Assembly: GCF_002217985.1 (NCBI RefSeq)
Contig: NZ_BCMI01000003.1
Coordinates: 74,504 to 138,503 of the forward strand
DNA: 64,000 nucleotides
Source: Secundilactobacillus pentosiphilus
GTDB lineage: Bacteria > Bacillota > Bacilli > Lactobacillales > Lactobacillaceae
Reading direction: 5' to 3'
Of the stretch, positions 16,733-30,399 are shown piece by piece. Both the position numbers and the translations under genes were made by a program. How positions within the stretch are numbered: position 1 is the stretch's first letter; each line of letters starts with the position of its first letter. The notes under the pieces are model-generated. The model worked only from the letters and a program-made list of their open reading frames with translations. It was not told the origin of the DNA and did no database searches.

Positions 16733-16931
16733 CACAACTCGGTAGATTCCAGAATGTAACGTAAACAAGCCATTTCGACGTTTTTTTGTCGGAGTGGCTT
16801 GTTTACGTTACATGGCCGGAATCTGAGTTGTGGCACAGGTTTAGGCTAGCTTAAAGTATTGTACAAATGCAAATTTTAAGTTGTCTTTCAGTCAAGAAAC
16901 CAGATGAAATTTTTATCAGTAGATGTATGAC
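16721..16931 (+). repeat. MITE-like structured repeat, copy A
   Basis: Plus orientation. The outer left arm (about 16729-16760, containing ACAACTCGGTAGATTCC) pairs with the right arm (about 16810-16836, containing GGAATCTGAGTTGT). The inner perfect 17-bp stem is GTAACGTAAACAAGCCA with TGGCTTGTTTACGTTAC. A tail of about 95 bp with TCAGTCAAGAAACC and ATGAAATTTTTATC follows. The left terminal repeat is present (GAGAGAGTGTG), but the matching right end is missing, so the copy is truncated by about 12 bp. It fills the whole gap between cydC and the convergent prenyl synthase gene. Confidence 0.85.
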
Positions 16932-16932
16932 G

Positions 16933-17865
16933 TTAAATTTTAACTAACTGATCAATAAAACGCTGAATGTCGTTTCGTGGGTCGCCAGCAGGCAATTGGT
17001 TCAGCAACTCGTGTGTGTGCGCGGTTAGACGCTGCAATTGCTCTTGTGCCGCGGTGGCATCTAATTGGGCTTGAAGCGACTTAATATCACCGAGTGTCAG
17101 TTTTTGCTGTTTCATAAGTAACCGTTGAATCGAAGCTTGATTTAACGCCAGAATGACTGGCAGCGGGTATTGTCCGTTTTGCAGGCGGGCTAATAACCCC
17201 TTAGCGTCGTTAAAGGTCAGCTGAATATCCTGGGCGACTTGATAGGCGTTGCCCATGGCGGCACCTAATTTGGCACTGAGACTGACCACTTCGGCATCAG
17301 CACCGGCAATTTTGGCACCGCACTGGGCGCTAAAGCGAAAAGCTTCACCAGTCCGCTGCTTGATTTCAGTCAAGTAATCGGGGACGGTCTGTGTTAAATC
17401 AAAGCGGTGCTGTAGCTGGTCAAAGTGCCCGGATAGAGTCCGCTGCACTACGTTGAGGTGTTCGGTAAAATCCGCTGGCGAAGGAGCGGTTTTCAAAATC
17501 TCTTCAAAGTAGCGGGTAAACAAGTAATCGCCGGCATAAATGTCGTTGCGCTGCTGACGGTCCTGTCCTAAATGGGGGATCGTCAGCTTGTCGTCTGACA
17601 CGTCATCGTGAAACCGAACGGCCAGGTGCAGCCACTCCTGCGCACTGGCACCGGCCAACAGCTGACTGGTATCCTGGTTGGGACCCAAACCGGCAAACAG
17701 GAAAAACGTGCCGGGTCGCAGAAACTTGCCACCTGACTGCAGAAGTTTTAGTATTTTAATATGTATGGGCTGATCAGGCAGGTCAATGGTTTTCAGCAGG
17801 TAGTCTTGTAGCCGCTGAAGCTGGTGCTGGGTCTGTGGGATTGCTGCCCAAAATGATCGATTCAT
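16933..17865 (-). CDS. Polyprenyl diphosphate synthase (menaquinone side chain)
   Basis: 310 residues of the trans-prenyltransferase family, which extends farnesyl diphosphate with isopentenyl diphosphate. Present: GGKFLRPG (43-52), the first Asp-rich motif HDDVSDD (86-92), and AGDYLFTR. The second Asp-rich motif is altered: AQDIQLTFND (211-220) has Gln in place of the first Asp of DDxxD. Divergent from menA, with which it should supply the prenyl tail for menaquinone. ATG at 17865 with AAAGGAG upstream. Loss of the first Asp may affect chain length or activity. Confidence 0.85.
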   Translation of the reverse strand: MNRSFWAAIPQTQHQLQRLQDYLLKTIDLPDQPIHIKILKLLQSGGKFLRPGTFFLFAGLGPNQDTSQLLAGASAQEWLHLAVRFHDDVSDDKLTIPHLGQDRQQRNDIYAGDYLFTRYFEEILKTAPSPADFTEHLNVVQRTLSGHFDQLQHRFDLTQTVPDYLTEIKQRTGEAFRFSAQCGAKIAGADAEVVSLSAKLGAAMGNAYQVAQDIQLTFNDAKGLLARLQNGQYPLPVILALNQASIQRLLMKQQKLTLGDIKSLQAQLDATAAQEQLQRLTAHTHELLNQLPAGDPRNDIQRFIDQLVKI

Positions 17866-17895
17866 CGGTGTACTCCTTTACAAAGCGTTATATTT

Positions 17896-17924
17896 AAGAT
17901 ACAAAGCTCACGCAACAATGTCAA
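17896..17924 (-). promoter_or_regulatory. Promoter of the polyprenyl synthase gene
   Basis: Minus strand: TTGACA (17924-17919), exact 17-bp spacer, TATCTT (17901-17896), about 30 bases before the start codon. Confidence 0.6.
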
Positions 17925-17955
17925 TTCTAGCATCACTATTTCTTGGAGGTTGAAA

Positions 17956-18867
17956 ATGTCTGTAAATGTTTTTTTGGAACTCGTGGAGGCTAAAGCCAAG
18001 ATTGCTTCGGTTTGGCCGTTTTTCATGGGACTGTTCTTTTCGTACTACGTCTTTGGTCAGGTCAACTGGCCGTTAGCCGTGACCTTTTTCGTGGCGATGC
18101 TGCTGTTCAACATGGCGGTGGATGCCCACGATAACTATTCGGATTACCGCGGCGCTACGGCTGAGGCTGCCGAGTGGAAGCAGAAAACGAACATCATTGG
18201 TGTGCACCATCTGTCCGTTAAACTGATTCGCAATTTAATCATTTTAATGGCGGGCAGTGCCACGATCCTGGGAATCCTGCTGGTCATTGAAACCAGCTGG
18301 CCGCTGCTGGTGATGGGCGTGTTCTGTTTTCTGGTCGGTTACTGTTATTCAGCCGGCCCCCGGCCAATTTCCACCACGCCCTTTGGCGAAGCCTTTTCCG
18401 GTTTGACCATGGGCTTTGTGATCACGCTGATCTCAGTCTACATCAACACGTATCCGGTTCAGCCGCTGACCTGGTCGCTGTTCTTTAAAGTTTTGCTGAC
18501 TTCCGGCATCGCGGTATTTGCCATTGCCAATATCATGCTGGCCAATAACTTGTGTGATGCTGAGGAAGATAAAACCCTAAACCGTAAAACCATCGTGTAT
18601 TACTTTGGCAAACCGGCGATGCTGAAGGCTTTCGTCGGGGAGTACGTTGCCGGGTACCTCTGCTTGATCGCCAGTGTGATCCTGGGGTATTTGCCGGTGA
18701 TGAGCCTATTAGTCCTTTTCAGCGTTCCCTTGGTATACCGCAACACACAGGCTTTCTTGGTCAAGCAGGTGAAAAAAGAAACCTTTAAGTATGCCGTTAA
18801 AAACGCTTTGATCATGGCCTTGTTTTGCATCATTTGTATCGGCCTAGGCACGATTTTAGGCTGGTAA
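17956..18867 (+). CDS. menA: 1,4-dihydroxy-2-naphthoate polyprenyltransferase (MenA-like, UbiA family)
   Basis: 303 residues, integral membrane, with about nine hydrophobic segments. The two UbiA Asp-rich motifs are visible: N52xxxD56xxD59 (NMAVDAHDNYSDY) and N198xxD201xxxD205 (NNLCDAEED). MenA attaches the prenyl chain to dihydroxynaphthoate, the penultimate step to menaquinone. ATG at 17956 lies 6 bases after GGAGG; an in-frame TTG at 17950 abuts that site. Together with the divergent prenyl synthase and cytochrome bd it suggests use of an external naphthoquinone precursor, since no menFDHEB genes are here. Confidence 0.85.
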   Translation: MSVNVFLELVEAKAKIASVWPFFMGLFFSYYVFGQVNWPLAVTFFVAMLLFNMAVDAHDNYSDYRGATAEAAEWKQKTNIIGVHHLSVKLIRNLIILMAGSATILGILLVIETSWPLLVMGVFCFLVGYCYSAGPRPISTTPFGEAFSGLTMGFVITLISVYINTYPVQPLTWSLFFKVLLTSGIAVFAIANIMLANNLCDAEEDKTLNRKTIVYYFGKPAMLKAFVGEYVAGYLCLIASVILGYLPVMSLLVLFSVPLVYRNTQAFLVKQVKKETFKYAVKNALIMALFCIICIGLGTILGW

Positions 18868-18880
18868 AGGTGCTTTCAAA

Positions 18881-18910
18881 TTGGCAAAAGCGTGATTTAT
18901 CGGGTACACT
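18881..18910 (+). promoter_or_regulatory. Candidate xpt promoter
   Basis: TTGGCA (18881-18886), 18-bp spacer, TACACT (18905-18910). The leader is about 45 bases, with no space for a purine riboswitch. Confidence 0.45.
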
Positions 18911-18960
18911 AAATATAAGTCATTACGTCGTACTGGACGTCATTTAGGAGGAAGTCAGCG

Positions 18961-19545
18961 ATGAAGTTACTGGAAGATCGAATTAAACGCGACGGCACGG
19001 TTTTACCTGGTGAAGTGTTAAAAGTGGACAACTTTTTGAACCATCAAGTTGATCCCCAATTAATGTACGAAATTGGTGCGGAATTTAAGCGATTATTTGC
19101 AAACGAAGGGGTCACACGGATCTTAACCGTTGAATCATCCGGCATTGCACCCGCGTTAATGGCGGGGCTGCAGATGAACGTGCCAGTGGTCTTTGCCCGC
19201 AAACACCGGTCATTGACACTGACTGATGACTTGTACACCGCAACGGTTTATTCGTATACCAAGCAGGTCAACAACGATATCAGCATTGATAAACGGTTTA
19301 TTGACCCGCAGGATAAGATCTTGATCATCGATGACTTCTTAGCTAACGGCCAGGCCGTCCAAGGGATGCTGGAAATTTGCCAAGCGGCTCAAGTGGACGT
19401 TGCCGGCGTTGGGGTAGTGATCGAAAAACGGTTCCAAAAGGGCCATAAGATGGTTTTAGATCAAGGCATTCACCTAGAAGCACTGGCCAGCATTGCTTCG
19501 CTAGCTGACAACCAGGTCACTTTTGCGGATCCAGACGCCGACTAA
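18961..19545 (+). CDS. xpt: Xanthine phosphoribosyltransferase
   Basis: 194 residues, normal length. Converts xanthine and PRPP to XMP for purine salvage. Signatures: N-terminal [24 protein letters not shown], and the PRPP-binding motif [16 protein letters not shown] at 18961 follows AGGAGGAAG. In many Bacillales xpt is controlled by a guanine riboswitch; none is visible in the 93-bp spacer here. Confidence 0.93.
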   Translation: MKLLEDRIKRDGTVLPGEVLKVDNFLNHQVDPQLMYEIGAEFKRLFANEGVTRILTVESSGIAPALMAGLQMNVPVVFARKHRSLTLTDDLYTATVYSYTKQVNNDISIDKRFIDPQDKILIIDDFLANGQAVQGMLEICQAAQVDVAGVGVVIEKRFQKGHKMVLDQGIHLEALASIASLADNQVTFADPDAD

Positions 19546-19596
19546 CCATTTTAACTGAGAATTATCGACCGGCACTGTTCGATTGGAGGCGAGACC

Positions 19597-20124
19597 ATGA
19601 TTTGGACTTTGATTATCATTTTTGCCATCAGTTTCGTTTATATTACGCTCAACACGCTCCGTTTTATGCTGACCATGAAGGGTTACCGAAACTTAGCACC
19701 GGTCTTGAGTGTGCTGGAGATCATCGTCTACGTTGTGGGTCTGGCCATGGTTTTGAACCGGTTGGATAACGTTTGGAATATCATCGCTTACGCCCTGGGT
19801 TATGGTGTGGGTGTCAGGGTCGGGATCGTGATTGAAGATAAGCTGGCACTAGGCTATATCATGGCCACGGTGATCTTGCCCAGCACCGACAGTGAGCTGC
19901 CGAAACTCCTGCGTTCAAACGGATTTGGGGTTACTCAAAGCCACGCGGAAGGTTTGGAAGGCGACCGCTTGGTGTTAGATATTTTAACCCCCCGGAACCA
20001 GGAACGCCGCTTGTACGGAATGATCACTGAGCGCGAACCGAAGGCCTTTATCATCACCTACGAGCCGAAATTTATTTCCGGCGGTTTCTGGGTCAAACGG
20101 GTTCGGCGCCGTTTTCGGCAGTAG
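19597..20124 (+). CDS. UPF0316 / DUF2179-type membrane protein (YebE-like)
   Basis: 175 residues. About three hydrophobic segments occupy residues 1-90, with the sequence ALGYGVGVRVGIVIEDKLALGY typical of UPF0316. A soluble C-terminal DUF2179-like domain follows (LLRSNGFGVTQSHAEG ... RRLYGMI). A basic tail (KRVRRRFRQ) ends the protein. The family is uncharacterised. ATG at 19597 follows TTGGAGG. The short spacer after xpt suggests one transcript. Confidence 0.8.
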   Translation: MIWTLIIIFAISFVYITLNTLRFMLTMKGYRNLAPVLSVLEIIVYVVGLAMVLNRLDNVWNIIAYALGYGVGVRVGIVIEDKLALGYIMATVILPSTDSELPKLLRSNGFGVTQSHAEGLEGDRLVLDILTPRNQERRLYGMITEREPKAFIITYEPKFISGGFWVKRVRRRFRQ

Positions 20125-20152
20125 CTGAGAACTAAAAATGTTTAAAGATTGA

Positions 20153-20189
20153 ACAAATTGCTAGTACAATTTGTAAGTAAAGTTATAAT
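20153..20189 (+). promoter_or_regulatory. 8-bp perfect inverted repeat beside a TATAAT box
   Basis: ACAAATTG (20153-20160) and CAATTTGT (20167-20174) are perfect arms with a 6-bp centre. They end 9 bases before TATAAT at 20184-20189 and would cover the -35 region of the promoter of the PurK-like gene. This looks like an operator, but the regulator is unknown. Confidence 0.45.
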
Positions 20190-20238
20190 GAAATTAAAAG
20201 ATGATCTTTACATCGAGATAAGAAGGTAGTGAACAAAT

Positions 20239-21396
20239 TTGGACAATCATGTTTTGTATCCAGGAGGCACCATTGGGGTAATCGGCGACAGTACAGACGG
20301 ACCCATGATCGTGTCTGCAGCTCGTCAAGCTGGTTTCAAAGTGGGCGCGTACGGCCCCGATGAAACCAGTGAAATGCTGCAATTAGCTGATTTTAAGATC
20401 GTCGGTGAACTGTCTGACCACGACCGTTTGACAGATTTCGCTGAACGGTGCGATTTGGTAACTTACGATTCTCAACATCTTAGTCCGGATGTTCTATCCG
20501 TTATCGAAGAGTCCACGTCATTGCCGCAGGGCTCGGATTTTCAGATGATGATGCAGGACCGGTTATTGGAACGCGCTTTTTACGAACAATTGAACGTGAA
20601 TATACCGCCGTACGCCACCATCGTCAGTCTTGACGACGTTTATCAATCGATCAACTCGATCGGGTATCCCAGCGTGCTGAAGCCGATTCAAAAGGATCTG
20701 CCTCACGGTCAGGAAATGACGATTCGCACGCAGACCGATATTGCGCAGGCCGCCGGCTTGATGGACTGGGGGACTTACATCCTGGAGTCCACCGTGGACT
20801 ATTCACGGGAATTTACCGTGTCGGTGGTACGCGCCGCTTCCGGTGAAGCCAGCTTGTTCCCGCCGGTTGAAATCAAACGGCAAAACGGGTTATTGACCTG
20901 GGCTTACTTACCGGTATCGATCGATTCAGACGTGCAGGCTGAAATGGATCGTATCTGTCACGAAATCGTGGCCAACGTGAAGTACGTCGGGGTGTTTGAA
21001 GTTGACTTTATGATCAACGACAACGGGTCGATCTACGTCAAGCAGATCATTCCAACCTTTGGCGAAGGCGGCCGGATCTTTGACCGGGCTACGACTGTAA
21101 GTCAATTTGAACAGCACATTCGCGCGATTGCGGGGATGCCGCTCAGCGACGTGCAGGTTTTGAAGCCCACCGTTATGGCTGCCTTTACACAGAATCAAGC
21201 CAGCGCCATGCGGACGCAATGGACACTGAAACCCAACTGGCACTTTTACTTCTATCGCCAGGGGCACCAAGATGTGGATAGTCAAAAACTGGCGGGTCAC
21301 ATTTTGGTTCAGGGCGATGACGTCAATAAGTTGCTGGAACAGCTGGAAGACACGGATATCTGGTCGCAGGGTCCAACTGATTCTCAAACTGAATAA
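20239..21396 (+). CDS. Divergent PurK-like ATP-grasp protein
   Basis: 385 residues. It aligns by pattern with N5-carboxyaminoimidazole ribonucleotide synthase (PurK): an N-terminal PGGTIGVIGDS Rossmann turn, ATP-grasp core with PSVLKPIQ, YVGVFEVDFMI, SQFEQHIRAIAGMPL and the C-terminal domain. Key residues are lost: the GGYDGKGQ loop is replaced by KDLPHGQE, the NExAPRxHNSGH metal/substrate motif reads KQIIPTFGEGG, and GRKMGH reads SQKLAGH. It is therefore unlikely to be a normal PurK, and no purE is adjacent. Start TTG at 20239 is used because PGGTIGV is the conserved N terminus; the ribosome-binding site (AGAAGG) is about 12 bases away. Function unknown. Confidence 0.7.
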   Translation: MDNHVLYPGGTIGVIGDSTDGPMIVSAARQAGFKVGAYGPDETSEMLQLADFKIVGELSDHDRLTDFAERCDLVTYDSQHLSPDVLSVIEESTSLPQGSDFQMMMQDRLLERAFYEQLNVNIPPYATIVSLDDVYQSINSIGYPSVLKPIQKDLPHGQEMTIRTQTDIAQAAGLMDWGTYILESTVDYSREFTVSVVRAASGEASLFPPVEIKRQNGLLTWAYLPVSIDSDVQAEMDRICHEIVANVKYVGVFEVDFMINDNGSIYVKQIIPTFGEGGRIFDRATTVSQFEQHIRAIAGMPLSDVQVLKPTVMAAFTQNQASAMRTQWTLKPNWHFYFYRQGHQDVDSQKLAGHILVQGDDVNKLLEQLEDTDIWSQGPTDSQTE

Positions 21397-21401
21397 TCAA
21401 T

Positions 21402-21429
21402 AGGTACTCTCACAGGGGTACCTTTTTTA
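21402..21429 (+). terminator. Terminator after the PurK-like gene
   Basis: AGGTAC and GTACCT form a short stem followed by TTTTTT. Confidence 0.7.
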
Positions 21430-21578
21430 TTGGGAACGTATGTTTATCTTTTACGATAAAAGTATTGCTTTATGATTCAAGATAAGCGACAATTTTAATA
21501 GTGATTTTAATAAAGTTCACGCTGGTGGCTGAACCGTCAGCGCAGTAGTAACTGTACAAACAAGAGAGGAATAATAAC

Positions 21579-25886
<4,308 letters not shown>

Positions 25887-25887
<1 letters not shown>

Positions 25888-27032
25888 TGAAACGATTTAA
25901 AGCCTTATTTGTAATGGCAGTTTGCGGCCTCTTCTTGAGCGCTTGCGGCAATTTAGGCAGTTCCAGCGGTGCCAGTGCTGGTGGCAGTAACTCTAACAGG
26001 GGAACACAGCTTACCGGCCAGGCTTCGTCGGGTGATTATCAAAGTGTGATTAGAAACGGCCGGTACGTCACGAGCAAGTCTCGCGGTGTCAACGTTTCCC
26101 AAAACGATAATCAGTACAACTTGAAGAGCTTTGAAAACGGTCTGTTAACCGTTTCGAAAAAGGTTTATTCACCAAGCAAGTACATTTTTGAAGAAGGGCA
26201 GTACTTAAATACCAGTACCGTTCAAAAATGGCTGGGACGTAAAACCAAGGCTAACCCGGATGGTTTAAACCCCGCAGATAACGGGAAGACCGATCCGAAT
26301 ACCCGGACCCCAGTTTACCTGCAGCAGATGGAAGAACAGGACTTCATGAAGCAGAGCGGCAAGAAGCTGACCTTGTCCGGCGTAACCGTTGGACTGGGCA
26401 TGAATTCCGTTGATTATTATCAAAAGAAGAAGTTTGGCTCAACCTTCCAGACGAAGATCAGTAAAGCTGAATCGAGACGTGAAGGCGAACTGATTGCCAA
26501 TCAAGTGTTGCAGCGTTTACGTGAAAAGCCCGCTTTGAAGAACGTGCCGATCACCATCGCGCTTTACCGGCAGGCGCCAAATGACAGTCTGGTTGGCGGC
26601 AGTTTCTTCTCTTATTCAAACAATAAGGGCGGTGCCACTAAAGTAAGTTCTTGGAAGCCGATCAGCGAAAAAAACTACGTTTACCCAACGACGACAGCCA
26701 AGTCAGCCACGGGTAACTCAAACGACGAAGCTTCCTTTGAAAACTTTAAGAACCAGATTCAAAACTACTTCCCTAATTTGAGTGGGGTGACTGCTCAGGC
26801 ACACTACACCAACAAACAGCTGACGGGGATGAACGTTAACATTACCACGCAGTTCTACAGTCAAACTGAGATCATTAGTTTTACCCAGTACCTGCAGCAA
26901 GCTGCTCAAAAGTACTTGCCTTCTAACGCACCAATTGACATTACTGTCAGTTCAACGGAAGGCGTTCAAAGTTTCCTGAGCCGTGATAACGGGCAAAAGA
27001 AGTTTACGTCTCACGTCTTTAACAGTTATTGA
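25887..27032 (+). CDS. camS: CamS-family sex-pheromone lipoprotein
   Basis: 381 residues. A lipoprotein signal with lipobox LSAC is clear (C at residue 20), followed by a Ser/Gly-rich linker and the CamS domain. CamS is the staphylococcal/enterococcal lipoprotein whose signal peptide can yield a pheromone; the mature role is unclear. Start and ligA stop overlap (TAATGA). It is the last gene before the terminator at 27052. Confidence 0.92.
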
Positions 27033-27051
27033 TAAAAACTTGTCTTAACTT

Positions 27052-27096
27052 AAAAATAGCACCGGTTCGGACTTAGAAACCGGTGCTATTTTTTGT
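27052..27096 (+). terminator. Terminator of the pcrA-ligA-camS operon
   Basis: A 16-bp stem (AAAAATAGCACCGGTT with AACCGGTGCTATTTTT) is followed by T residues. Confidence 0.92.
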
Positions 27097-27164
27097 TAGA
27101 ATGTGGTAGTATATTTGATGTGTAGCGTAATTTACGCAGAATACTTGTGAAAGAGGGAAACTTG

Positions 27165-27473
27165 ATGGCAAGTCGAATTGATCAAGACCAAGTACAACAC
27201 GTTGCCTCGTTAGCGAAGTTAAGTCTGAACGACGATCAGCTGAAGTACTTTACCACCCAATTAGACGAAATTATTGGGTTATTTGAAACTTTAAACGAAG
27301 TCGACACTGAAGGGATTGAACCAACTTCAAGTGTCAGTGATCAGATCAACGTCATGAGAGATGATGTTGCTGATAACTGGGGCCAAAGCGAAGGCTTGCT
27401 GGCCAACGCACCAGAATCCGAAAAAGGTTATATCAGAGTACCAACTATTATTGATGAAAGTGAGGATGAGTAG
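27165..27473 (+). CDS. gatC: Asp/Glu-tRNA(Asn/Gln) amidotransferase subunit C
   Basis: 102 residues. GatC stabilises the GatA-GatB complex that amidates Glu-tRNA(Gln) and, in many bacteria, Asp-tRNA(Asn). The pattern [12 protein letters not shown] ... [22 protein letters not shown] and MRDD is diagnostic. ATG at 27165 lies 7 bases after AGAGGG; an earlier in-frame start at 27147 has no site. First gene of gatCAB. Confidence 0.94.
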   Translation: MASRIDQDQVQHVASLAKLSLNDDQLKYFTTQLDEIIGLFETLNEVDTEGIEPTSSVSDQINVMRDDVADNWGQSEGLLANAPESEKGYIRVPTIIDESEDE

Positions 27474-27478
27474 AAACG

Positions 27479-28948
27479 ATGAACTATTTCGAAAAAGATC
27501 TCACATCGCTGCATGATGATTTGGTGGCCAAAAAAATCAGTGTTACTGATTTGGTAAAGGCTACTTTTGACAACATTGCAGCTACTGACCCTGACTTGAA
27601 CGCCTTTTTGACGCTTAACAAGGACGCAGCTTTGAAAAAGGCTGCTGAAATGGATGAAAAGGGCGTTGATGCAGATAACGTTCTGGCTGGTATTCCACTA
27701 GCCATTAAAGACAACATTGTGACTAAGGGGCTGACCACTACGGCCGCTTCTAAGATGCTGGAGAACTTTGTGCCGATTTATGACGCAACGGTTATCAGCA
27801 CCTTGAATAAGAAGGGCATGATCAACGTTGGTAAAACCAACCTGGATGAATTTGCCATGGGTGGTTCAACTGAAAACTCCGCTTTTAAGACGACTAAAAA
27901 CGCGTGGGACTACACCCGCGTACCCGGTGGTTCATCAGGTGGTTCCGCAGCTGCTGTGGCCTCTGGTGAAGTGATTGCCGCCTTTGGTTCCGATACTGGT
28001 GGCTCGATTCGTCAGCCATCAGCCTTTAACGGGATCGTTGGGATGAAGCCAACTTACGGCCGTATTTCACGGTGGGGCTTGATTGCCTTTGCTTCCAGCC
28101 TGGATGAAATTGGCCCTATGACCCGGACAGTTAAGGATAACGCCATTTTGCTATCCGCCGTTGCCGGTCATGATGATCATGATCTGACGACTTCGACTAA
28201 AGAAGTGCCGAATTTTGCCGCTGAATTGAACGATCAGACCAGCGTTAAGGGTATGAAGATCGGTTTACCGAAGGAATACTTGGGTGAAGGTGTCGATCAA
28301 GACGTGAAAGACGCAATCTTGGCCGCAGCCGATAAGTACCGTGAACTCGGTGCAACGGTTGACGAAGTTTCGTTGCCTCATAACAAGTACGGGGTCGCTG
28401 CCTACTACATCATTGCCAGTTCCGAAGCTTCATCTAACCTGCAACGGTTTGATGGGATTCGTTACGGCCACCGTTCCGACAACGTTAAGAATCTGGAAGA
28501 CGTTTACGTGAACTCCCGTACCGAAGGTTTTGGCGACGAAGTTAAGCGTCGGATCATGCTGGGGACATTCTCATTGTCAGCCGGCTTCTACGATGCTTAC
28601 TTTAAGAAGGCCGCTCAGGTCCGGACGTTGATTATTAACGATTTCCAGGCCGTCTTAAAGGATCACGACTTTATCATGGGTCCGGTTACGCCAACACCAG
28701 CTTTTAAGATTGGTGAAGAGATTTCTAACCCAATGACCATGTACATGAACGATGTTTTAACCATCCCCGTTAACCTTGCTGGCTTGCCAGGTATGTCCAT
28801 TCCTGCCGGCTTTGCCAAGGGTATGCCAGTGGGCATGCAGCTGATCGGTCGGCCATTTGACGAAACGACGCTTTACAAAGCAGGTTACGCCTTTGAACAA
28901 GCCACCGATTTCCATAAACAAACACCGAAGCAAGGGGGCAATAACTAA
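27479..28948 (+). CDS. gatA: Asp/Glu-tRNA(Asn/Gln) amidotransferase subunit A
   Basis: 489 residues, amidase-signature family. It releases ammonia from glutamine. The catalytic triad is K77 (AIKDN), S152 (GGSSGGS) and nucleophile S176 (GSDTGGS). It follows gatC by 5 bases and shares one base with gatB. Confidence 0.96.
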   Translation: MNYFEKDLTSLHDDLVAKKISVTDLVKATFDNIAATDPDLNAFLTLNKDAALKKAAEMDEKGVDADNVLAGIPLAIKDNIVTKGLTTTAASKMLENFVPIYDATVISTLNKKGMINVGKTNLDEFAMGGSTENSAFKTTKNAWDYTRVPGGSSGGSAAAVASGEVIAAFGSDTGGSIRQPSAFNGIVGMKPTYGRISRWGLIAFASSLDEIGPMTRTVKDNAILLSAVAGHDDHDLTTSTKEVPNFAAELNDQTSVKGMKIGLPKEYLGEGVDQDVKDAILAAADKYRELGATVDEVSLPHNKYGVAAYYIIASSEASSNLQRFDGIRYGHRSDNVKNLEDVYVNSRTEGFGDEVKRRIMLGTFSLSAGFYDAYFKKAAQVRTLIINDFQAVLKDHDFIMGPVTPTPAFKIGEEISNPMTMYMNDVLTIPVNLAGLPGMSIPAGFAKGMPVGMQLIGRPFDETTLYKAGYAFEQATDFHKQTPKQGGNN

Positions 28949-30369
28949 TGAATTTTAAAACAACTATCGGACTTGAAGTCCACGTTGAATTAAAAACCAA
29001 TTCCAAAATCTTTAGCCCATCTCCCGTTGAGTTTGGGGACGACCCTAACGCTAACACCAACGTTATTGATTGGGGTTATCCTGGGGTTTTGCCAACCACC
29101 AACAAGGGTGTTGTCAAGAGCGGTATCATGGCGGCTTTAGCACTTCATGCGCAAGTTGAACCGCACACTCATTTTGACCGGAAGAACTACTTTTATCCTG
29201 ATAACCCTAAGGCTTACCAAATTACTCAATCTGATAAGCCGATTGCCCATGATGGCTGGATCGAAATCGACGTTGACGGCGAAAAGAAGCGCGTCGGGAT
29301 TGCCGAAATGCATATTGAAGAAGATGCCGGTAAGAACACCCACGAACGCGACTATTCGTATGTCGATTTAAACCGTCAAGGCACACCGCTGATTGAAATC
29401 GTGTCGAAACCAGAAATCGCTTCTCCTGATGAAGCCTATGCTTATTTGGAAGCTTTGCGTCAACGGATTCAATTTACTGGGATCTCCGATGTGAAGATGG
29501 AAGAAGGTTCCATGCGTGTCGATGTCAACATCTCGATTCGTCCAGAAGGCCAAAAGGAATTTGGGACCAAGACTGAGCTGAAGAACTTGAACTCCTTCAA
29601 CTATGTCCGTAAGGGTTTGGCCTTTGAGGAACAGCGTCAGCAGCGTGTGCTGATGTCTGGCGGCCAGATTCAACAAGAGACCCGCCGCTTTGACGAAAAC
29701 ACCGGTGAAACCGTGCTGATGCGTGTCAAGGAAGGTTCCGATGACTACCGTTACTTCCCAGAACCCGATTTGCCAGCCCTGAACATCAGTGATGAATGGG
29801 TCAATGAGATCGGTGCTGAAATGCCCGAAATGCCAGGCAGCCGTCGTCAGCGTTACGTTAAAGAACTTGGCTTAACGGACTACGATGCCATGGTGGTTAC
29901 TCAAACCAAGGAAATGGCCGATTTCTTCGATGAAACCGTCAAACTTGGTGCTGATCCCAAGTCCGCTGCTAACTACCTTCAAGGTGACGTTAACGCCTTC
30001 TTGAACGAACAGCATGCTGATTTACAGGATACTAAATTGACCCCTGCTAACTTGGCTGGGATGATCAATTTGATCACCGACGGGACGATTTCATCTAAGA
30101 TGGCCAAAAAGGTCTTCAAAGCAATCACCCAAGGTAAGGAACCCAAGGCCTTCGTTGAAGAAAAGGGCTTGGTTCAGTTATCTGACCCGGCTAAGCTGCA
30201 GCCAATCATTGATGGCGTACTGGCAGATAACCAGCAGTCAATCGATGACTATAACAATGGTAAAGACCGTGCCGTTGGTTACTTAGTTGGTCAAATCATG
30301 AAGCAGACTCACGGTAAAGCTAACCCGCAAGTGGTTAACAAGCTGCTGATTGCTTCACTTAAAAAGTAA
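28948..30369 (+). CDS. gatB: Asp/Glu-tRNA(Asn/Gln) amidotransferase subunit B
   Basis: 473 residues. The cradle domain begins [16 protein letters not shown] and contains YFYPDNPK and [11 protein letters not shown]; the C-terminal YqeY-like tail domain binds tRNA. It activates the Glu/Asp on the tRNA with ATP and accepts ammonia from GatA. It overlaps gatA by one base. Confidence 0.96.
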   Translation: MNFKTTIGLEVHVELKTNSKIFSPSPVEFGDDPNANTNVIDWGYPGVLPTTNKGVVKSGIMAALALHAQVEPHTHFDRKNYFYPDNPKAYQITQSDKPIAHDGWIEIDVDGEKKRVGIAEMHIEEDAGKNTHERDYSYVDLNRQGTPLIEIVSKPEIASPDEAYAYLEALRQRIQFTGISDVKMEEGSMRVDVNISIRPEGQKEFGTKTELKNLNSFNYVRKGLAFEEQRQQRVLMSGGQIQQETRRFDENTGETVLMRVKEGSDDYRYFPEPDLPALNISDEWVNEIGAEMPEMPGSRRQRYVKELGLTDYDAMVVTQTKEMADFFDETVKLGADPKSAANYLQGDVNAFLNEQHADLQDTKLTPANLAGMINLITDGTISSKMAKKVFKAITQGKEPKAFVEEKGLVQLSDPAKLQPIIDGVLADNQQSIDDYNNGKDRAVGYLVGQIMKQTHGKANPQVVNKLLIASLKK

Positions 30370-30399
30370 ACAGTTGTTTAATAATGGAGGGAAACACTT

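Noticed and set aside
18868-18960. Purine riboswitch upstream of xpt
   Set aside because: The spacer is 93 bp and the promoter lies inside it; the transcribed leader is too short and lacks the conserved riboswitch core.
20250-20275. Start of the PurK-like protein at the ATT after the internal AGGAGG
   Set aside because: This would remove the conserved PGGTIG strand of the family; the AGGAGG there is probably chance from Pro-Gly-Gly codons.
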